A DNA stretch of 64,000 nt from Candidatus Saccharimonadota bacterium (GCA_030530605.1 JAUMUO010000002.1:98608-162607); one strand, 5' to 3'. Shown: positions 15,528 to 25,313, numbered from the stretch's first letter. A program made the numbers and translations. Notes: a model not told the origin generated them from the sequence alone.

Positions 15528-18365
15528 ATGTTGGCAGATATTTTACACTTTATTCTGATGCCGATAGTCTGGGTTCCAATCGTTGGGATTTTGGGCTTTT
15601 TAACCTATAAAAATTACCAGAAAGCCAATGCCAGAAAAAGTTTAAATGTTGATTCTGTCCTTCTTATGCTCGAGATTCCTCGTACTAATGATAAAAAAGA
15701 GCTTGCCGCCGAGCAGTTATTTGCTTCACTCCACGGTATCTTAAGAGATAAAAACGAGCTCAAAAGAAATGGCGGTGTTCAGGAACATCTTAGCTTCGAA
15801 ATTGTTTCTACTAGCGGCCAAATCCGTTTCTATGTCTGGGTACCAAAAATTCTCCAAAGCTTCGTAGAGGGTCAAATTTACGCTCAATATCCTACTGTTC
15901 AGATTCATCGCGTCAAAGAAGATTATGTTGATGCCGCCAGAGAAAGTCATCCGGTTGTTTACACTTCTGAGATTATCCTCACCGAAAATGAGGCTCTCCC
16001 GATTAAAACCTTTGAAAACTTTGAGGTAGACCCGCTTGCTGGCATTACCGGCACCCTTGCTAAACTAAGTGCCGAAAATAACGAGGAGCTTTGGATTCAA
16101 ATCGAAACCCGCCCCATTCCGGATGACTGGCACAAATCCACAACCGACAAATGGGTCCAAAAAATGAAGTCTGGTCGCAAAAACGTTAATTTCCTCGGCA
16201 TCGACTGGTACTGGGTCATTACCGCTTTCGGAGCGCTCTTTAAACCCCCAGAAGGAGGCTCTGGCTCTGAAACCAAGCCAGAACTTTCCGAACGCGTTAA
16301 AACTCAAATCGAAAAAGCCGAAGAAAAAGCTACCAAACTTGGCTATGAGGTTAAGATTCGCCTAGCATACCTCGGTCAGGACCAGACCGACGCCAAGCTC
16401 AACATGCAAGCTCTCGTTGGTACTTTCAAACAATTTAACTCTACCAACTTAAATGGTTTTACTTCCACCCCTGGTTCGTTTGATCCCGCTGCTCTAAATG
16501 CTTACAAAAATCGCGAATTTTTAGGCTCTGGCTTTATCTTAAACATCTCTGAACTTGCCTCGGTTTACCACCTCCCGCACACCTCTGTTGAAACACCAAA
16601 TATCGTCTGGGCCAACTCTAAGACCGCTGAGCCTCCGGCTTCTCTCCCGGTTCTAACAGGGAACAGCATTACCGACGAAAATATCTCCGCCTTCGGTCTT
16701 ACTAATTTCCGTGGCATTAATCATCAATTTGGTTTACTCCGTCGCGACCGCTCACGTCACGTTTATATCATTGGCCAAACTGGGGCAGGGAAAAGCGGCA
16801 TGCTTGAACTATTTGCTCTCTCTGACATCTTCTACAACCAGGGTTATTGTATCATCGACCCCCACGGCGACTTCGCCATCAATAACCTCCGTTACGTGCC
16901 AAAATCTCGCATTAAAGATGTAGTCTACTTCAACCCTGCCGACCGAGAATTCCCAGTGGCCTTCAACCCGCTTGAAATTTCCGATCCAAGTAGAAAGCCT
17001 AATGTCTGTTCCGAGGTCATCGGCGTTCTTAAGCGTATGTTCGGCGATTCTTGGGGTCCGCGTCTCGAGCATATTCTCCGCTACACTCTCCTTGCTCTTC
17101 TAGACCGTCCTGAGACCACCTTGCTCGATATTTCTCGCCTGCTCACCGACAAAGATTTCCGAAAAGAAACTCTCGAGTATTGCCAAGATGTCACCGTCCT
17201 TCAGTTCTGGAAGCACGAGTTTGGTCAATGGAACGAAAAACAGGTCAACGAGTCTATCGCCCCTGTTCTCAACAAGGTAGGTGCCTTTACTGCCAACCCT
17301 ATCATCCGAAATATCATTGGCCAACCAAAGTCCAGCTTTGATGTTCGTCGTATTATGGATGAAGGCAAAATCCTCGTTGTAAATCTCTCCAAAGGCCTCA
17401 TCGGCGAAGACAACGCTGGTATTCTTGGTTCCTTCCTCGTCACTAAAGTTCAGCTTGCCGCTATGTCTCGCTCTGATATTCCTAATGTCGCCGACCGTCG
17501 CCCGTTCTATCTTTATGTGGACGAGTTCCAAAACTTCGCCACCGACAGCTTTGCTGTAATTCTCTCTGAGGCTAGAAAATATGGTCTCAACCTCACTGTC
17601 GCTAACCAATATATTTCCCAGATGACCGAATCTGTCCGCGACGCCGTCTTTGGCAACGTCGGTACCACTATTTCTTTCCGTGTCTCCGCCGACGACGCCC
17701 CTGTTCTAGTCAAACAATTTGAGCCTACTTTTGAGGCCCAAGACCTCTTACAAATGAACAACCGCCACTTCATTATCTCTATGATTATTAACGGCGAAAA
17801 GGTCCCGGCCTTCTCTGCCACCACCTTGTCAATCCCGCCAACCCCAGAGGATAATTTTGCCGCTATTATTGAAAATTCTAGAAAAGGTTATGCCAGAAGC
17901 AGGGAAGAAGTTGAAAAAGAAATCCGCGACACTATTGAACAGTCTGAGAAATATAAGAAGGAACTTTCGGATTCCGGCCGTGCTGCTGGCGAGGCAGGAG
18001 CAGGGAATAACGACCGACTCACAGACGGTCAGGAAATTTCTATCTCCCACGATTCCCCTGTTTTCCAATATCAACCCGTACAAAAACCGAACTTAAAAAA
18101 GCCTCGTCCAGTCAAACCATCCACCCCTAAAGACGATTTCCGTCGCCAGAATCTTTCTCCAGACACTGCCGAAGGCAAGACCGACCGCCCAACTCTAAAA
18201 GATCTTGGCAAAATGGTCGCCGAAAAACAGGGAAATGAAAAGTCGGAAAATTCTAAGCCTGAAAGCCAGGGAAGCACTAAGCCTAAAAAACCTTACAAGC
18301 ACTATAATAAGAACCGCCGCCACTATAAAAAAGGCCCAAAAGCCCCTAATAATTCCAATTCATAG
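15528..18365 (+). CDS. VirD4/TraG-like P-loop ATPase
   Basis: A 945-aa membrane-associated ATPase of the type IV secretion coupling-protein/HerA superfamily, expected to move DNA or protein. It has an N-terminal membrane segment (about residues 5-25), a ~380-residue family-specific region, Walker A GQTGAGKSG near residue 416, Walker B LYVDEFQNF near 664, and a TraM-binding-like C-terminal part (VANQYISQM, VGTTISFRVS). The last ~130 residues are Pro/Lys/Ser-rich and disordered. TAAAAT (15516-15521, extended by TG) ends 6 bases before ATG. No relaxase, VirB4 or other secretion gene lies nearby, so its partner system is unknown. Confidence 0.8.
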   Translation: MLADILHFILMPIVWVPIVGILGFLTYKNYQKANARKSLNVDSVLLMLEIPRTNDKKELAAEQLFASLHGILRDKNELKRNGGVQEHLSFEIVSTSGQIRFYVWVPKILQSFVEGQIYAQYPTVQIHRVKEDYVDAARESHPVVYTSEIILTENEALPIKTFENFEVDPLAGITGTLAKLSAENNEELWIQIETRPIPDDWHKSTTDKWVQKMKSGRKNVNFLGIDWYWVITAFGALFKPPEGGSGSETKPELSERVKTQIEKAEEKATKLGYEVKIRLAYLGQDQTDAKLNMQALVGTFKQFNSTNLNGFTSTPGSFDPAALNAYKNREFLGSGFILNISELASVYHLPHTSVETPNIVWANSKTAEPPASLPVLTGNSITDENISAFGLTNFRGINHQFGLLRRDRSRHVYIIGQTGAGKSGMLELFALSDIFYNQGYCIIDPHGDFAINNLRYVPKSRIKDVVYFNPADREFPVAFNPLEISDPSRKPNVCSEVIGVLKRMFGDSWGPRLEHILRYTLLALLDRPETTLLDISRLLTDKDFRKETLEYCQDVTVLQFWKHEFGQWNEKQVNESIAPVLNKVGAFTANPIIRNIIGQPKSSFDVRRIMDEGKILVVNLSKGLIGEDNAGILGSFLVTKVQLAAMSRSDIPNVADRRPFYLYVDEFQNFATDSFAVILSEARKYGLNLTVANQYISQMTESVRDAVFGNVGTTISFRVSADDAPVLVKQFEPTFEAQDLLQMNNRHFIISMIINGEKVPAFSATTLSIPPTPEDNFAAIIENSRKGYARSREEVEKEIRDTIEQSEKYKKELSDSGRAAGEAGAGNNDRLTDGQEISISHDSPVFQYQPVQKPNLKKPRPVKPSTPKDDFRRQNLSPDTAEGKTDRPTLKDLGKMVAEKQGNEKSENSKPESQGSTKPKKPYKHYNKNRRHYKKGPKAPNNSNS

Positions 18366-18433
18366 TTCTCCACCCCTGTTAATTACCTACTTCACCTCTA
18401 TTTTTGTGCCTACTATACCCTGTTGCTCCCCCT

Positions 18434-18463
18434 GTTCTACCCCTGTTATAACAGGGGTAGAAC
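18434..18463. repeat. 30-base perfect palindrome
   Basis: The 15-base half GTTCTACCCCTGTTA is followed directly by its exact reverse complement, with no spacer. The arms contain CCCCTGTT, which is also repeated singly just upstream (near 18377 and 18429). Confidence 0.9.
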
Positions 18464-18676
18464 TCTATAAAGCCAAAGTAAGGCCATTTAGAGGCTTTTT
18501 AAGCGTCACAAAGCATAAGCAATATACAAAGACGTCTAAGTAGGGAAATGCGGCTAAAAACGCAGGGAAATGCGAAATAAAAGCAAATCCTGGCCAGACC
18601 TCCAAAAACCCGCCAAATCCAGACGTATGAGTTATCAACTTTTCCTTCAATCTCCAATGTCGCACAATGTATATTT

Positions 18677-18794
18677 TACGGCTTTAAGCCTGTGGCTCAA
18701 AGCCGAAAGGCAAACTCGCGAGGAATCGAGCGAGGAAACTTACGGCTTTTAACCAGTGGCTTAACAACTCGTGAGGAATTAAGCGAGGGAACTT
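18677..18794. repeat. Imperfect tandem repeat, two copies
   Basis: Copy 1 (18677-18740) and copy 2 (18741-18794) both begin TACGGCTTT, contain (C/A)AGTGGCT or TGTGGCT, and end with a GAGGAAT...AAGCGAGG-like block and AACTT. Each copy can fold into small hairpins. Confidence 0.6.
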
Positions 18795-18937
18795 GTATTT
18801 ACCTATTATAAGCTACACCAAATTTGTTCAAAACCCACTTTACAGAGGTCGTACCGTGAAATTTCCACATTTCACAGCCAAAAATTTCAAATTTGACTTT
18901 TCCCTACTTTTATTCCCTATTTATGATTTTACCACTG

Positions 18938-19675
18938 CTATTCCCCCTCGTTTTCCCCCTCATAGACCGGAATTTCATCCGGGTTTTCTTCCCCGTTCGA
19001 TTCCCCTTCCCGAACAAAAACCGAACTATTTTCCTCTTCCTCTGGGGCCACCTCTTCTACTTCTTCTACTCCTATTTCCACCTCTGTTTCTTCCCTGTTA
19101 TTTTCAGCCGGTTCTTCCTCTTTCTTTCCCTCTTCGGCCTGCATCGCCCCCTTATAATAACCTTTGCCTTCCACTCTTAAATCCACATACTCCACCCCTT
19201 TGAATCCCAGCCCCTTAAGGTAGCGCAACATCCGTTCCAAATCTTCTGCTGAAACTCCTGCGCCACGGTCTAAAGACAATTTGAAATACCCTTCAAAACC
19301 GTCCACGTAAACGTCCACTTCACGAGTCTTATTCCGTGGCAATACCGCCCGCGTCAGTTTTATTTGGTATTCTTTCAAATCTTGTTCCAAATTGCCCACA
19401 AACTCACGCGCCTTCCTAGAAACCCCCACCGACGCCTCATCTACAATTTCTATGGTTGGCTTTGCCACATTATTGCCACTATCATCAGAAGATTTTTGCT
19501 CTCGACGCATCCCCTTGATTACCGTAAAAACCCCCATAAAAATCACCGCAATCACCGCAAAAAATATCAGCACTGAAGTAATTTTCCGCTTCTTCACTTT
19601 TTCGTGATACTGGAGGCGCTCCGATTCAGACTCGGCTATTTCCCTTTTCCCACCAATGGTTTTACCAACCCGCAT
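18938..19675 (-). CDS. FtsQ-like membrane protein with acidic tail
   Basis: A 245-aa protein translated from an ATG that overlaps the murG stop (TAATG). It has a basic cytoplasmic start, one membrane helix (about residues 31-54) and an extracytoplasmic domain ending in LGFKGVEYVDLRVEGKGYYK, which resembles the end of the FtsQ/DivIB beta domain. The final ~70 residues are Glu-rich. Position after murG is where ftsQ occurs in division clusters. The POTRA part seems reduced, so FtsQ is an inference from context and the VDLR segment. Confidence 0.5.
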   Translation of the reverse strand: MRVGKTIGGKREIAESESERLQYHEKVKKRKITSVLIFFAVIAVIFMGVFTVIKGMRREQKSSDDSGNNVAKPTIEIVDEASVGVSRKAREFVGNLEQDLKEYQIKLTRAVLPRNKTREVDVYVDGFEGYFKLSLDRGAGVSAEDLERMLRYLKGLGFKGVEYVDLRVEGKGYYKGAMQAEEGKKEEEPAENNREETEVEIGVEEVEEVAPEEEENSSVFVREGESNGEENPDEIPVYEGENEGE

Positions 19676-20913
19676 TACTTCCCTTCCTCAGATGGCCCAG
19701 CCACTTCAATCAAAATCTTTGCTAGCCTTTCTGCTGAATCCGTTGCTGAAGTATCGTGTAAATTCTTCGCCAAAGCTGCTCGCACCTTCGGACTTCTTAT
19801 TAATTTTCTTACAATCTCCAGTAATTTCTCCGGTTTCTTCACCATTTCTTCATCCGAAATCACTTCTGCTGCCGAAAGTTTTGAAAGTCTTTCCGCATTT
19901 TTTACCTGATGCCCACCAGGAAGCGCCGCATATGGCACTAAAATCACCGCTTTAGAAAGAGCTGCCATCTCGGCTATCGTTGTTGCGCCAGCCCGTGAAA
20001 TAATCACATCCGCCGCTCCCAAAAGTTCAAACATCGCCGAATTAAATGCCCACATCCTGAAATTAGATTTCAACTTGGCCTTTTCATAAATCTCATATTT
20101 CTTTAGGTCTATCATACTCTCATATTGCGTCCGCCCGGCCACTAGCCCTACCGACGTAAACTTCAACATCTCCGGCAAAATCTCCCGCACCGAAACATTG
20201 ATATGCTGCGCACCCTGCGAACCACCAGTAATAATCACTAACGGTTCTTCCGGATCAAACCCGAAAGTCCGCTTCAATTCTTTTTGACGCGTCGGCGAAA
20301 CTTTCTTAAATTCCTCCGCCACCGGCACGCCCACAAACTTAAATCTTTCGTCCTTAAATTCTTCATTTACCCCCACCGCGACCACGCGAGCCTTCTTCAC
20401 CAATAATCGATTCGCAAGCCCAAACACCGCATCGCTCTCGTGTACTACATACGGAATTCTAAGAATCTTACAAGCAATCCCTACCGGAAGCCCTACAAAG
20501 CCGCCTTTAAGAAATACCACATCTGGCCGATTTTTCTTACCGAGCATCCTGAAGAAACTCTGGAAAATTCCAGCAATAAATCCAAAGAAGCCCACGATAT
20601 TCAAAAGTATCAAATCCCGAAATGCCACCCACGGGTGTTCCATATAATCAATAAATTTCCAGCCCGCATAACGACGAAACTTACCCGAAAGAACTTTGCG
20701 CACCCGAATATACTGTCTCTTTCCAGATAGTCTATCTTCTTCACCCCACGACACGCCAATCTCTGTTGTAATTTTCATAACATTAGCATAGTATTTCCTA
20801 TCCGTCCAAAACTCTACTCGCGTTCGTGGCTTCAATTTTAGAAGCTCTCTCACCACTGCCACTGCCGGCGTAATATGTCCTCCACTACCGCCTCCAACAA
20901 CTAAAACCTTCAT
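19675..20913 (-). CDS. murG: UDP-GlcNAc transferase MurG
   Basis: Adds GlcNAc to lipid I to give lipid II at the inner membrane face. Shows the N-terminal GGGSGGHITPA loop, HESDAVFGLANRLL, GGSQGAQHIN and the donor-site SRAGATTIAE motif. At 412 aa it is about 50 residues longer than typical, mainly through an insertion with a hydrophobic helix near residues 75-125. Its ATG overlaps the ftsW stop (ATGA), so ftsW, murG and the FtsQ-like gene form one operon. Confidence 0.95.
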   Translation of the reverse strand: MKVLVVGGGSGGHITPAVAVVRELLKLKPRTRVEFWTDRKYYANVMKITTEIGVSWGEEDRLSGKRQYIRVRKVLSGKFRRYAGWKFIDYMEHPWVAFRDLILLNIVGFFGFIAGIFQSFFRMLGKKNRPDVVFLKGGFVGLPVGIACKILRIPYVVHESDAVFGLANRLLVKKARVVAVGVNEEFKDERFKFVGVPVAEEFKKVSPTRQKELKRTFGFDPEEPLVIITGGSQGAQHINVSVREILPEMLKFTSVGLVAGRTQYESMIDLKKYEIYEKAKLKSNFRMWAFNSAMFELLGAADVIISRAGATTIAEMAALSKAVILVPYAALPGGHQVKNAERLSKLSAAEVISDEEMVKKPEKLLEIVRKLIRSPKVRAALAKNLHDTSATDSAERLAKILIEVAGPSEEGK

Positions 20914-22049
20914 CTAACAATCCTTTCTGTATAACTTGAACATTGCGAAGCAAGCCCGAGAGCAAACGCCACAAACATCATCGATGTCCCACCATAAGAA
21001 AGTAGCGGCAAAGTAATACCAGTGAGCGGTATCAACCCTGTCATCGCGGCCACATTTACCACTACCTGCGCCATCACCCAACCAAACACTCCCGCTACCA
21101 TAATTCCCTTTTCCGCGTCTAAAAATGGAATCATTTTTAGAAGTCTCATTAAAAGAAATGTAAATGCTAAAATCAAAAGACATAGACCAAAGAAACCAAA
21201 TGTTTCACCCATCACCGCAAACACCGAGTCGTTAATCGACTCCGGTAAATAACCAGTCGCTTGTACCGAATTCCCAACCCCCACTCCAAATAAACCGCCA
21301 GTACCAATCGCGAGCAAAGCATTGTCAATGTGGTATGAAGAGTCTGAATCTCCACCACCTTTGAAAGTCGAAAGTCTTTCCATCCGGTGCGGCGAAATCA
21401 CAATCGACATTACACCAAGAAACCCTAAAATCCCCACGGCCGCTACAAAATACCGAAGCCTTACCCCGGACATAAACAACGTTGCTAAGATAATCGCCAC
21501 AATTGTTAAGCCCGTACCAAGGTCTTTTTGAAAAATCACTACAAAGAATAAGGAAAGTCCTGAAACCAAAATGTATGGCCACCAGAAACCCCAAAATGAT
21601 TCTAGTTCCCCTTCTTCTTTTCTTCTTGCCATTAAATCCGCTAGATAAATCACCAGTGCCACCTTCAAAAATTCTGCCGGCTGAAAACTAAACCCTGCTG
21701 TGCCAATCCATCTACAACCACCCAACTGACAAATCGCAAGTGATGATTTCATTAAAGCCAAGCCCGCCAACGCTGCGTTCAAAATCAGCGCTACGAGCAT
21801 AATCCACTTGGCATATTTATGTAAAAATTTCACCGGCAGTTTAGTCGCAATAAAGAACGCGATGATTGAAAGCCCCACTGAAATTAATTGGTGAATAAAG
21901 AAATAATTATCCGAGTATTTTTCTACTCCAAGCGCCGAATTCAAAAAGTTCGCACGCTGTGGCCCAATCGCAAAAATCACGACCAACCCCACCGCCATCA
22001 ACGTGAGAGTTACAAGACCTATAAAATAATCGGCTTTATGCTTACGCAT
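20910..22049 (-). CDS. ftsW: Lipid II polymerase of the SEDS family (FtsW/RodA)
   Basis: Polytopic SEDS glycosyltransferase that polymerises glycan strands with a class B PBP. It has ten or so membrane helices in 379 aa, the large loop with DSSYHIDNALLAIGTGGLFG and GYLPESINDSVFAVMGE, and GITLPLLSYGGTSM near the C-terminus, all SEDS landmarks. FtsW rather than RodA is inferred from the murG neighbour. TATAAT (22056-22061 on minus) ends 6 bases before ATG 22049, so the operon is probably leaderless. Confidence 0.9.
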   Translation of the reverse strand: MRKHKADYFIGLVTLTLMAVGLVVIFAIGPQRANFLNSALGVEKYSDNYFFIHQLISVGLSIIAFFIATKLPVKFLHKYAKWIMLVALILNAALAGLALMKSSLAICQLGGCRWIGTAGFSFQPAEFLKVALVIYLADLMARRKEEGELESFWGFWWPYILVSGLSLFFVVIFQKDLGTGLTIVAIILATLFMSGVRLRYFVAAVGILGFLGVMSIVISPHRMERLSTFKGGGDSDSSYHIDNALLAIGTGGLFGVGVGNSVQATGYLPESINDSVFAVMGETFGFFGLCLLILAFTFLLMRLLKMIPFLDAEKGIMVAGVFGWVMAQVVVNVAAMTGLIPLTGITLPLLSYGGTSMMFVAFALGLASQCSSYTERIVR

Positions 22050-22095
22050 ATCTTAATTATACCATAAAGACTATAAAACCGGAAACCGCAGAGCA

Positions 22096-23124
22096 CTAGC
22101 GCGAAATGATTCCACCAATTGCCGCTAAGAACACGCCCACAATTGCCAGCACGCCCGAAATCACCCAAAATCGCATCACAATCTTAGCTTCGCCCCAACC
22201 CTTTGCCTCAAGATGATGATGTATCGGCGCAGAAATGAAAATCTTCCGATGAAAAACTTTTTTGGAAATAATCTGAATTAAAGACGAGCCCGCCTCTACC
22301 ACCAAAAGCCCGCCAATAATCGGAAGTAGGAGCAACGAGTTTGTCATCATCGCCACTGCTCCCAGCCCAGCACCGAGCGCAAACGAGCCAACATCCCCCA
22401 TCATAAATCGCGCCGGCGGAACATTGAACCAAACATAAGAAAGCAGCCATCCACAAACCGTGAAACAAAATGCCGCCAACATCCATTGCCCCTGGAACAA
22501 CGCAATCACTCCAAATGAGCCATAAGAAATCATCGCAATTCCCCCAGCCAAACCATCCAAGCCGTCTGATATGTTCACCGCGTTGGATGTTGCCACCACC
22601 GCAAACGCAAACACGAAAATCATAAACCACTCTGGAAGCGGCCACTCGCCAATAAACGGCACGTGTATCGAGCTCCATCCAAGTTTAACTGCAAAATACC
22701 AACCAAGCGCTACCCCCACGATCGTAATTAAAATAAGTTTTACTGATGCGCGCAAGCCCGCTGCTCCCTTGCCGGAACCAAACACATTAATCAAATCATC
22801 AATTAAACCTACAATTCCACCCGCAACAAAGGCAATTAGCGGCAACCAAGTTTGTCCTCTTTCCCAATTACAAAGCAGCGTCACAAACCAAACCGTAATC
22901 ACTCCAATAATGCCCGCCATCGTCGGAAATGCTCGGCGGAACTTATGCGCGTGAAGTTTCGTCATCACCGGTAATGCCTCGTGGGTCAAAGTTTCTTTTT
23001 TCTGTTTCTTCCACCACTTATACTTGTAAGCAAAATAAGTATAAATTGGCGTCAAAAACATCGCGAGCAGAAACGCGCCAAGTGCTAAAACCAGCCCATA
23101 AAACATTTCGCCCTTAATGCTCAT
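22096..23124 (-). CDS. mraY: Phospho-MurNAc-pentapeptide transferase MraY
   Basis: Forms lipid I from UDP-MurNAc-pentapeptide and undecaprenyl phosphate. Polytopic, 342 aa. Motifs include IGLIDDLINV, the NAVNISDGLDGLAGG catalytic segment, MMGDVGSFALGAGLG and the C-terminal PIHHHLEAKGWGE. The ATG overlaps the stop of the upstream PBP gene (TAATG), which indicates translational coupling. Confidence 0.95.
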   Translation of the reverse strand: MSIKGEMFYGLVLALGAFLLAMFLTPIYTYFAYKYKWWKKQKKETLTHEALPVMTKLHAHKFRRAFPTMAGIIGVITVWFVTLLCNWERGQTWLPLIAFVAGGIVGLIDDLINVFGSGKGAAGLRASVKLILITIVGVALGWYFAVKLGWSSIHVPFIGEWPLPEWFMIFVFAFAVVATSNAVNISDGLDGLAGGIAMISYGSFGVIALFQGQWMLAAFCFTVCGWLLSYVWFNVPPARFMMGDVGSFALGAGLGAVAMMTNSLLLLPIIGGLLVVEAGSSLIQIISKKVFHRKIFISAPIHHHLEAKGWGEAKIVMRFWVISGVLAIVGVFLAAIGGIISR

Positions 23125-24854
23125 TATTCCGCGCCTCCTTTATTCGGCTTAATTCTTAAATAATCTATCATCCACATTTTCAAATCTTCAAATACCGGAC
23201 GAACTTCTTCCTCTGAGGAAGTTGTCCTTCCCTTTTCCCACATTTTAACAATTATAACATACTCTGGGTGGTCTTGAGAAGCCCCACCAAAGCCAATATA
23301 GCCCGAAACGAATTCATCCATCACATAGGCCCCGTCGCGAATTGCTTGCGCTGTACCGGTCTTACCGCCAAAGTAGTATTCCTCGGGGTCACCCATCCAC
23401 CACCGTGTATCGTGAAGCATCCCTCGCATTGTCGCCGAAGTTTCCGGAGTCACCGTCGTCCGCACCGGCTCTTTTTTCTCGGCTTTTTTGAAATTACCAT
23501 TTTTATCAATATACCCTGCTATCACAGTCGGTTGATAATAATAACCTCCATTTATCAAAGAGGACCACCCCGATGCCACTTGTACCATTGTCACATTTAA
23601 GCCCTGCCCAAAGGTCATATTAGCATAAGTTGAATTATAAGCATACTCGGAATCTGGCGGCACCACCGTCCCAGTGTTTTCATAAAGTTCAATTCCCGTC
23701 GGCTGACCCAAACCATAATGGTTGTAATAATAATCATACAAAAGCTCCTTCCCTCTCTGCGTAATCTCAGTTGTGCTACCGCCGAGCAACCTAAGTGCTT
23801 GTACACTACCAGTATTAAGCGACCACTGGAGCGCTGTCCGCATTGTAATCTCACCTAGCTGTTTTTCCTTCTGGGCATTATCAATCGGCCATCCATCTAC
23901 CATTGTCGTGCCCTCGTTGTAATAAGTCGTTTCTGGCGTCATTTTACCTTCATTAATCGCCGACGCCATTGTAAAACCTTTACAGATACTTCCCGGCTCA
24001 TACGGAGTTTCCAAAACATCATTGACATAAACACTCGCGTCTTCTACTGCTCCATAATTTGCCGGGCTATAAGACGGAAATGAAACCATCGCCATTACCT
24101 TCCCCGAATTCGGGTCATAAACCATCGCCGAACCGTGCGAAATCCCCAAATCTTTCATATGCTGTGAGAGCACATCTTCCACCTTTTTCTGGATATTTCT
24201 ATCTACCGTAAGAACAATGTTCTTCCCATCTTCAGCCGGAATTCTGATATTATCATCACCTATTGAAAGAGCTACTTTATTCACATCCGTAATAGTTTTA
24301 AGCATCCCGTTTTTACCTGCCAATTCTTTATTTAATGCCCCCTCCACACCATATTGCCCAACCCCATCTGCATTTACAAAACCAAGCGTCGAAGCTGCCA
24401 AATCTCCCTCCGCATACACCCTCTGATTAGAAGATTTCACATAAGCCCCACCAGGAACTTCTTCAGCAATTTTCAAATAATCTGCTCGCGGTATGTTCTT
24501 TGCTATCACTAAATATCTCCGCGACTCGTCCTCAAAAATCTCATCCACCGACGAAACTGCCCATCTAGATTTCTCTATTTTTGAAAGCAACTCCGAAACT
24601 GCCTCCCGACTTACTGTTTGCGGATCTACTATTACCGAAAACACCGTCGTATTCAAAACCACCGGCACCGGCTCTTCCCCGTCCAGCATATAAATTTCAC
24701 CTCGTTTTGCTACGATATCATAAAGCGACGTATGCTCCGCCTCTGCTTTTGCTACATAAAAATCGTGCTCTAGAATTTGAATCTGAAAAAGCTTCGTCAG
24801 TATTACTGCTACCGCTAAAACAAGGCATAAGCGTAGAAACTTAACACGTTTCAT
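23124..24854 (-). CDS. Class B penicillin-binding protein (FtsI-type)
   Basis: Transpeptidase that cross-links peptidoglycan, partner of the SEDS protein encoded downstream. ATG 24854 is chosen because TATAAT (24861-24866, minus) ends 6 bases before it and a membrane anchor follows immediately; 576 aa. A dimerisation domain precedes the transpeptidase domain with EPGSICKGF (SxxK), SLNTGS (SxN) and GGKTGTAQ (KTG). No PASTA domains. Three TGTTCGG boxes lie just upstream of the promoter. Confidence 0.92.
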   Translation of the reverse strand: MKRVKFLRLCLVLAVAVILTKLFQIQILEHDFYVAKAEAEHTSLYDIVAKRGEIYMLDGEEPVPVVLNTTVFSVIVDPQTVSREAVSELLSKIEKSRWAVSSVDEIFEDESRRYLVIAKNIPRADYLKIAEEVPGGAYVKSSNQRVYAEGDLAASTLGFVNADGVGQYGVEGALNKELAGKNGMLKTITDVNKVALSIGDDNIRIPAEDGKNIVLTVDRNIQKKVEDVLSQHMKDLGISHGSAMVYDPNSGKVMAMVSFPSYSPANYGAVEDASVYVNDVLETPYEPGSICKGFTMASAINEGKMTPETTYYNEGTTMVDGWPIDNAQKEKQLGEITMRTALQWSLNTGSVQALRLLGGSTTEITQRGKELLYDYYYNHYGLGQPTGIELYENTGTVVPPDSEYAYNSTYANMTFGQGLNVTMVQVASGWSSLINGGYYYQPTVIAGYIDKNGNFKKAEKKEPVRTTVTPETSATMRGMLHDTRWWMGDPEEYYFGGKTGTAQAIRDGAYVMDEFVSGYIGFGGASQDHPEYVIIVKMWEKGRTTSSEEEVRPVFEDLKMWMIDYLRIKPNKGGAE

Positions 24855-24887
24855 ATCTTTATTATACCACAAGCAAAATCAAAACTC

Positions 24888-24927
24888 TGTTCGGTTTTTT
24901 TGTTCGGTTTTACTACGCTTTGTTCGG
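24888..24927. promoter_or_regulatory. Three TGTTCGG boxes upstream of the PBP promoter
   Basis: TGTTCGG at 24888-24894, 24901-24907 and 24921-24927. The first overlaps the expected -35 position of the PBP promoter on minus. The longer form TTGTTCGGG occurs twice at 62031-62074 before another promoter. Possible operator; no regulator is identified. Confidence 0.4.
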
Positions 24928-24982
24928 GGGAAAACTCTGGACAAAAAGTGGAAAAGTTTATGCTAAAAACCCGAAAAAACTC

Positions 24983-25011
24983 TTGCAAAATATTTTCTAA
25001 TCGTTTATACT
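24983..25011 (+). promoter_or_regulatory. Promoter of candidate RNA upstream of rsmH
   Basis: TTGCAA (24983-24988), 17-base spacer and TATACT (25006-25011); start expected near 25018. It is separate from the rsmH promoter at 25314. Confidence 0.5.
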
Positions 25012-25017
25012 TAAATC

Positions 25018-25250
25018 AATGGATATCAAAGACAAAAATCCATAAAACAAAAAGCACGTTAATATCGTTTGAGGTTGGCCAAATGGGAGTTTTGGTGCGG
25101 GTTTAGGACACTCGAAATCAAAACCGTATGCACCTCCATTAACACCTCCCAATTAACTCTAATAAATCAACTAATGCACAATAACCTCTCAACTGCCAGG
25201 ATATGAGATAAACTCCGGTTTATCAGATCGTGGTAAACGTTATTGTAATA
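25018..25250 (+). ncRNA. Candidate structured RNA between PBP and rsmH
   Basis: No gene fits here. Visible pairings are TGGGAG with CTCCCA enclosing GGTGC/GCACC and GGTTT/AAACC (about 25083-25152), and ACAATAAC (25178-25185) with GTTATTGT (25239-25246) enclosing the perfect hairpin GATAAAC-tccg-GTTTATC (25207-25224). It has its own promoter but no clear U-run terminator. It could be a free RNA or a cis element; the family is not recognised. Confidence 0.45.
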
Positions 25251-25313
25251 AACAAAAATCGAACAAACACAAACACACTAAAATTCTCATTTGGGCGATC
25301 TCAAACAATGGTG

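Larger units (their letters stand above)
18366..18937. other. Non-coding interval with palindrome and tandem repeat
   Basis: About 570 bases between convergent genes with no convincing gene. It holds a 30-base perfect palindrome (18434-18463) and two diverged tandem copies of a hairpin-rich unit (18677-18794). No intrinsic terminator with U-run is obvious, but the palindrome could act in that way for the gene ending at 18365. Confidence 0.6.

Noticed and set aside
18793..19203. Plus-strand frame rich in Pro/Leu/Phe
   Set aside because: It is the complement of the Glu-rich tail of the FtsQ-like gene; low complexity and no start signal.
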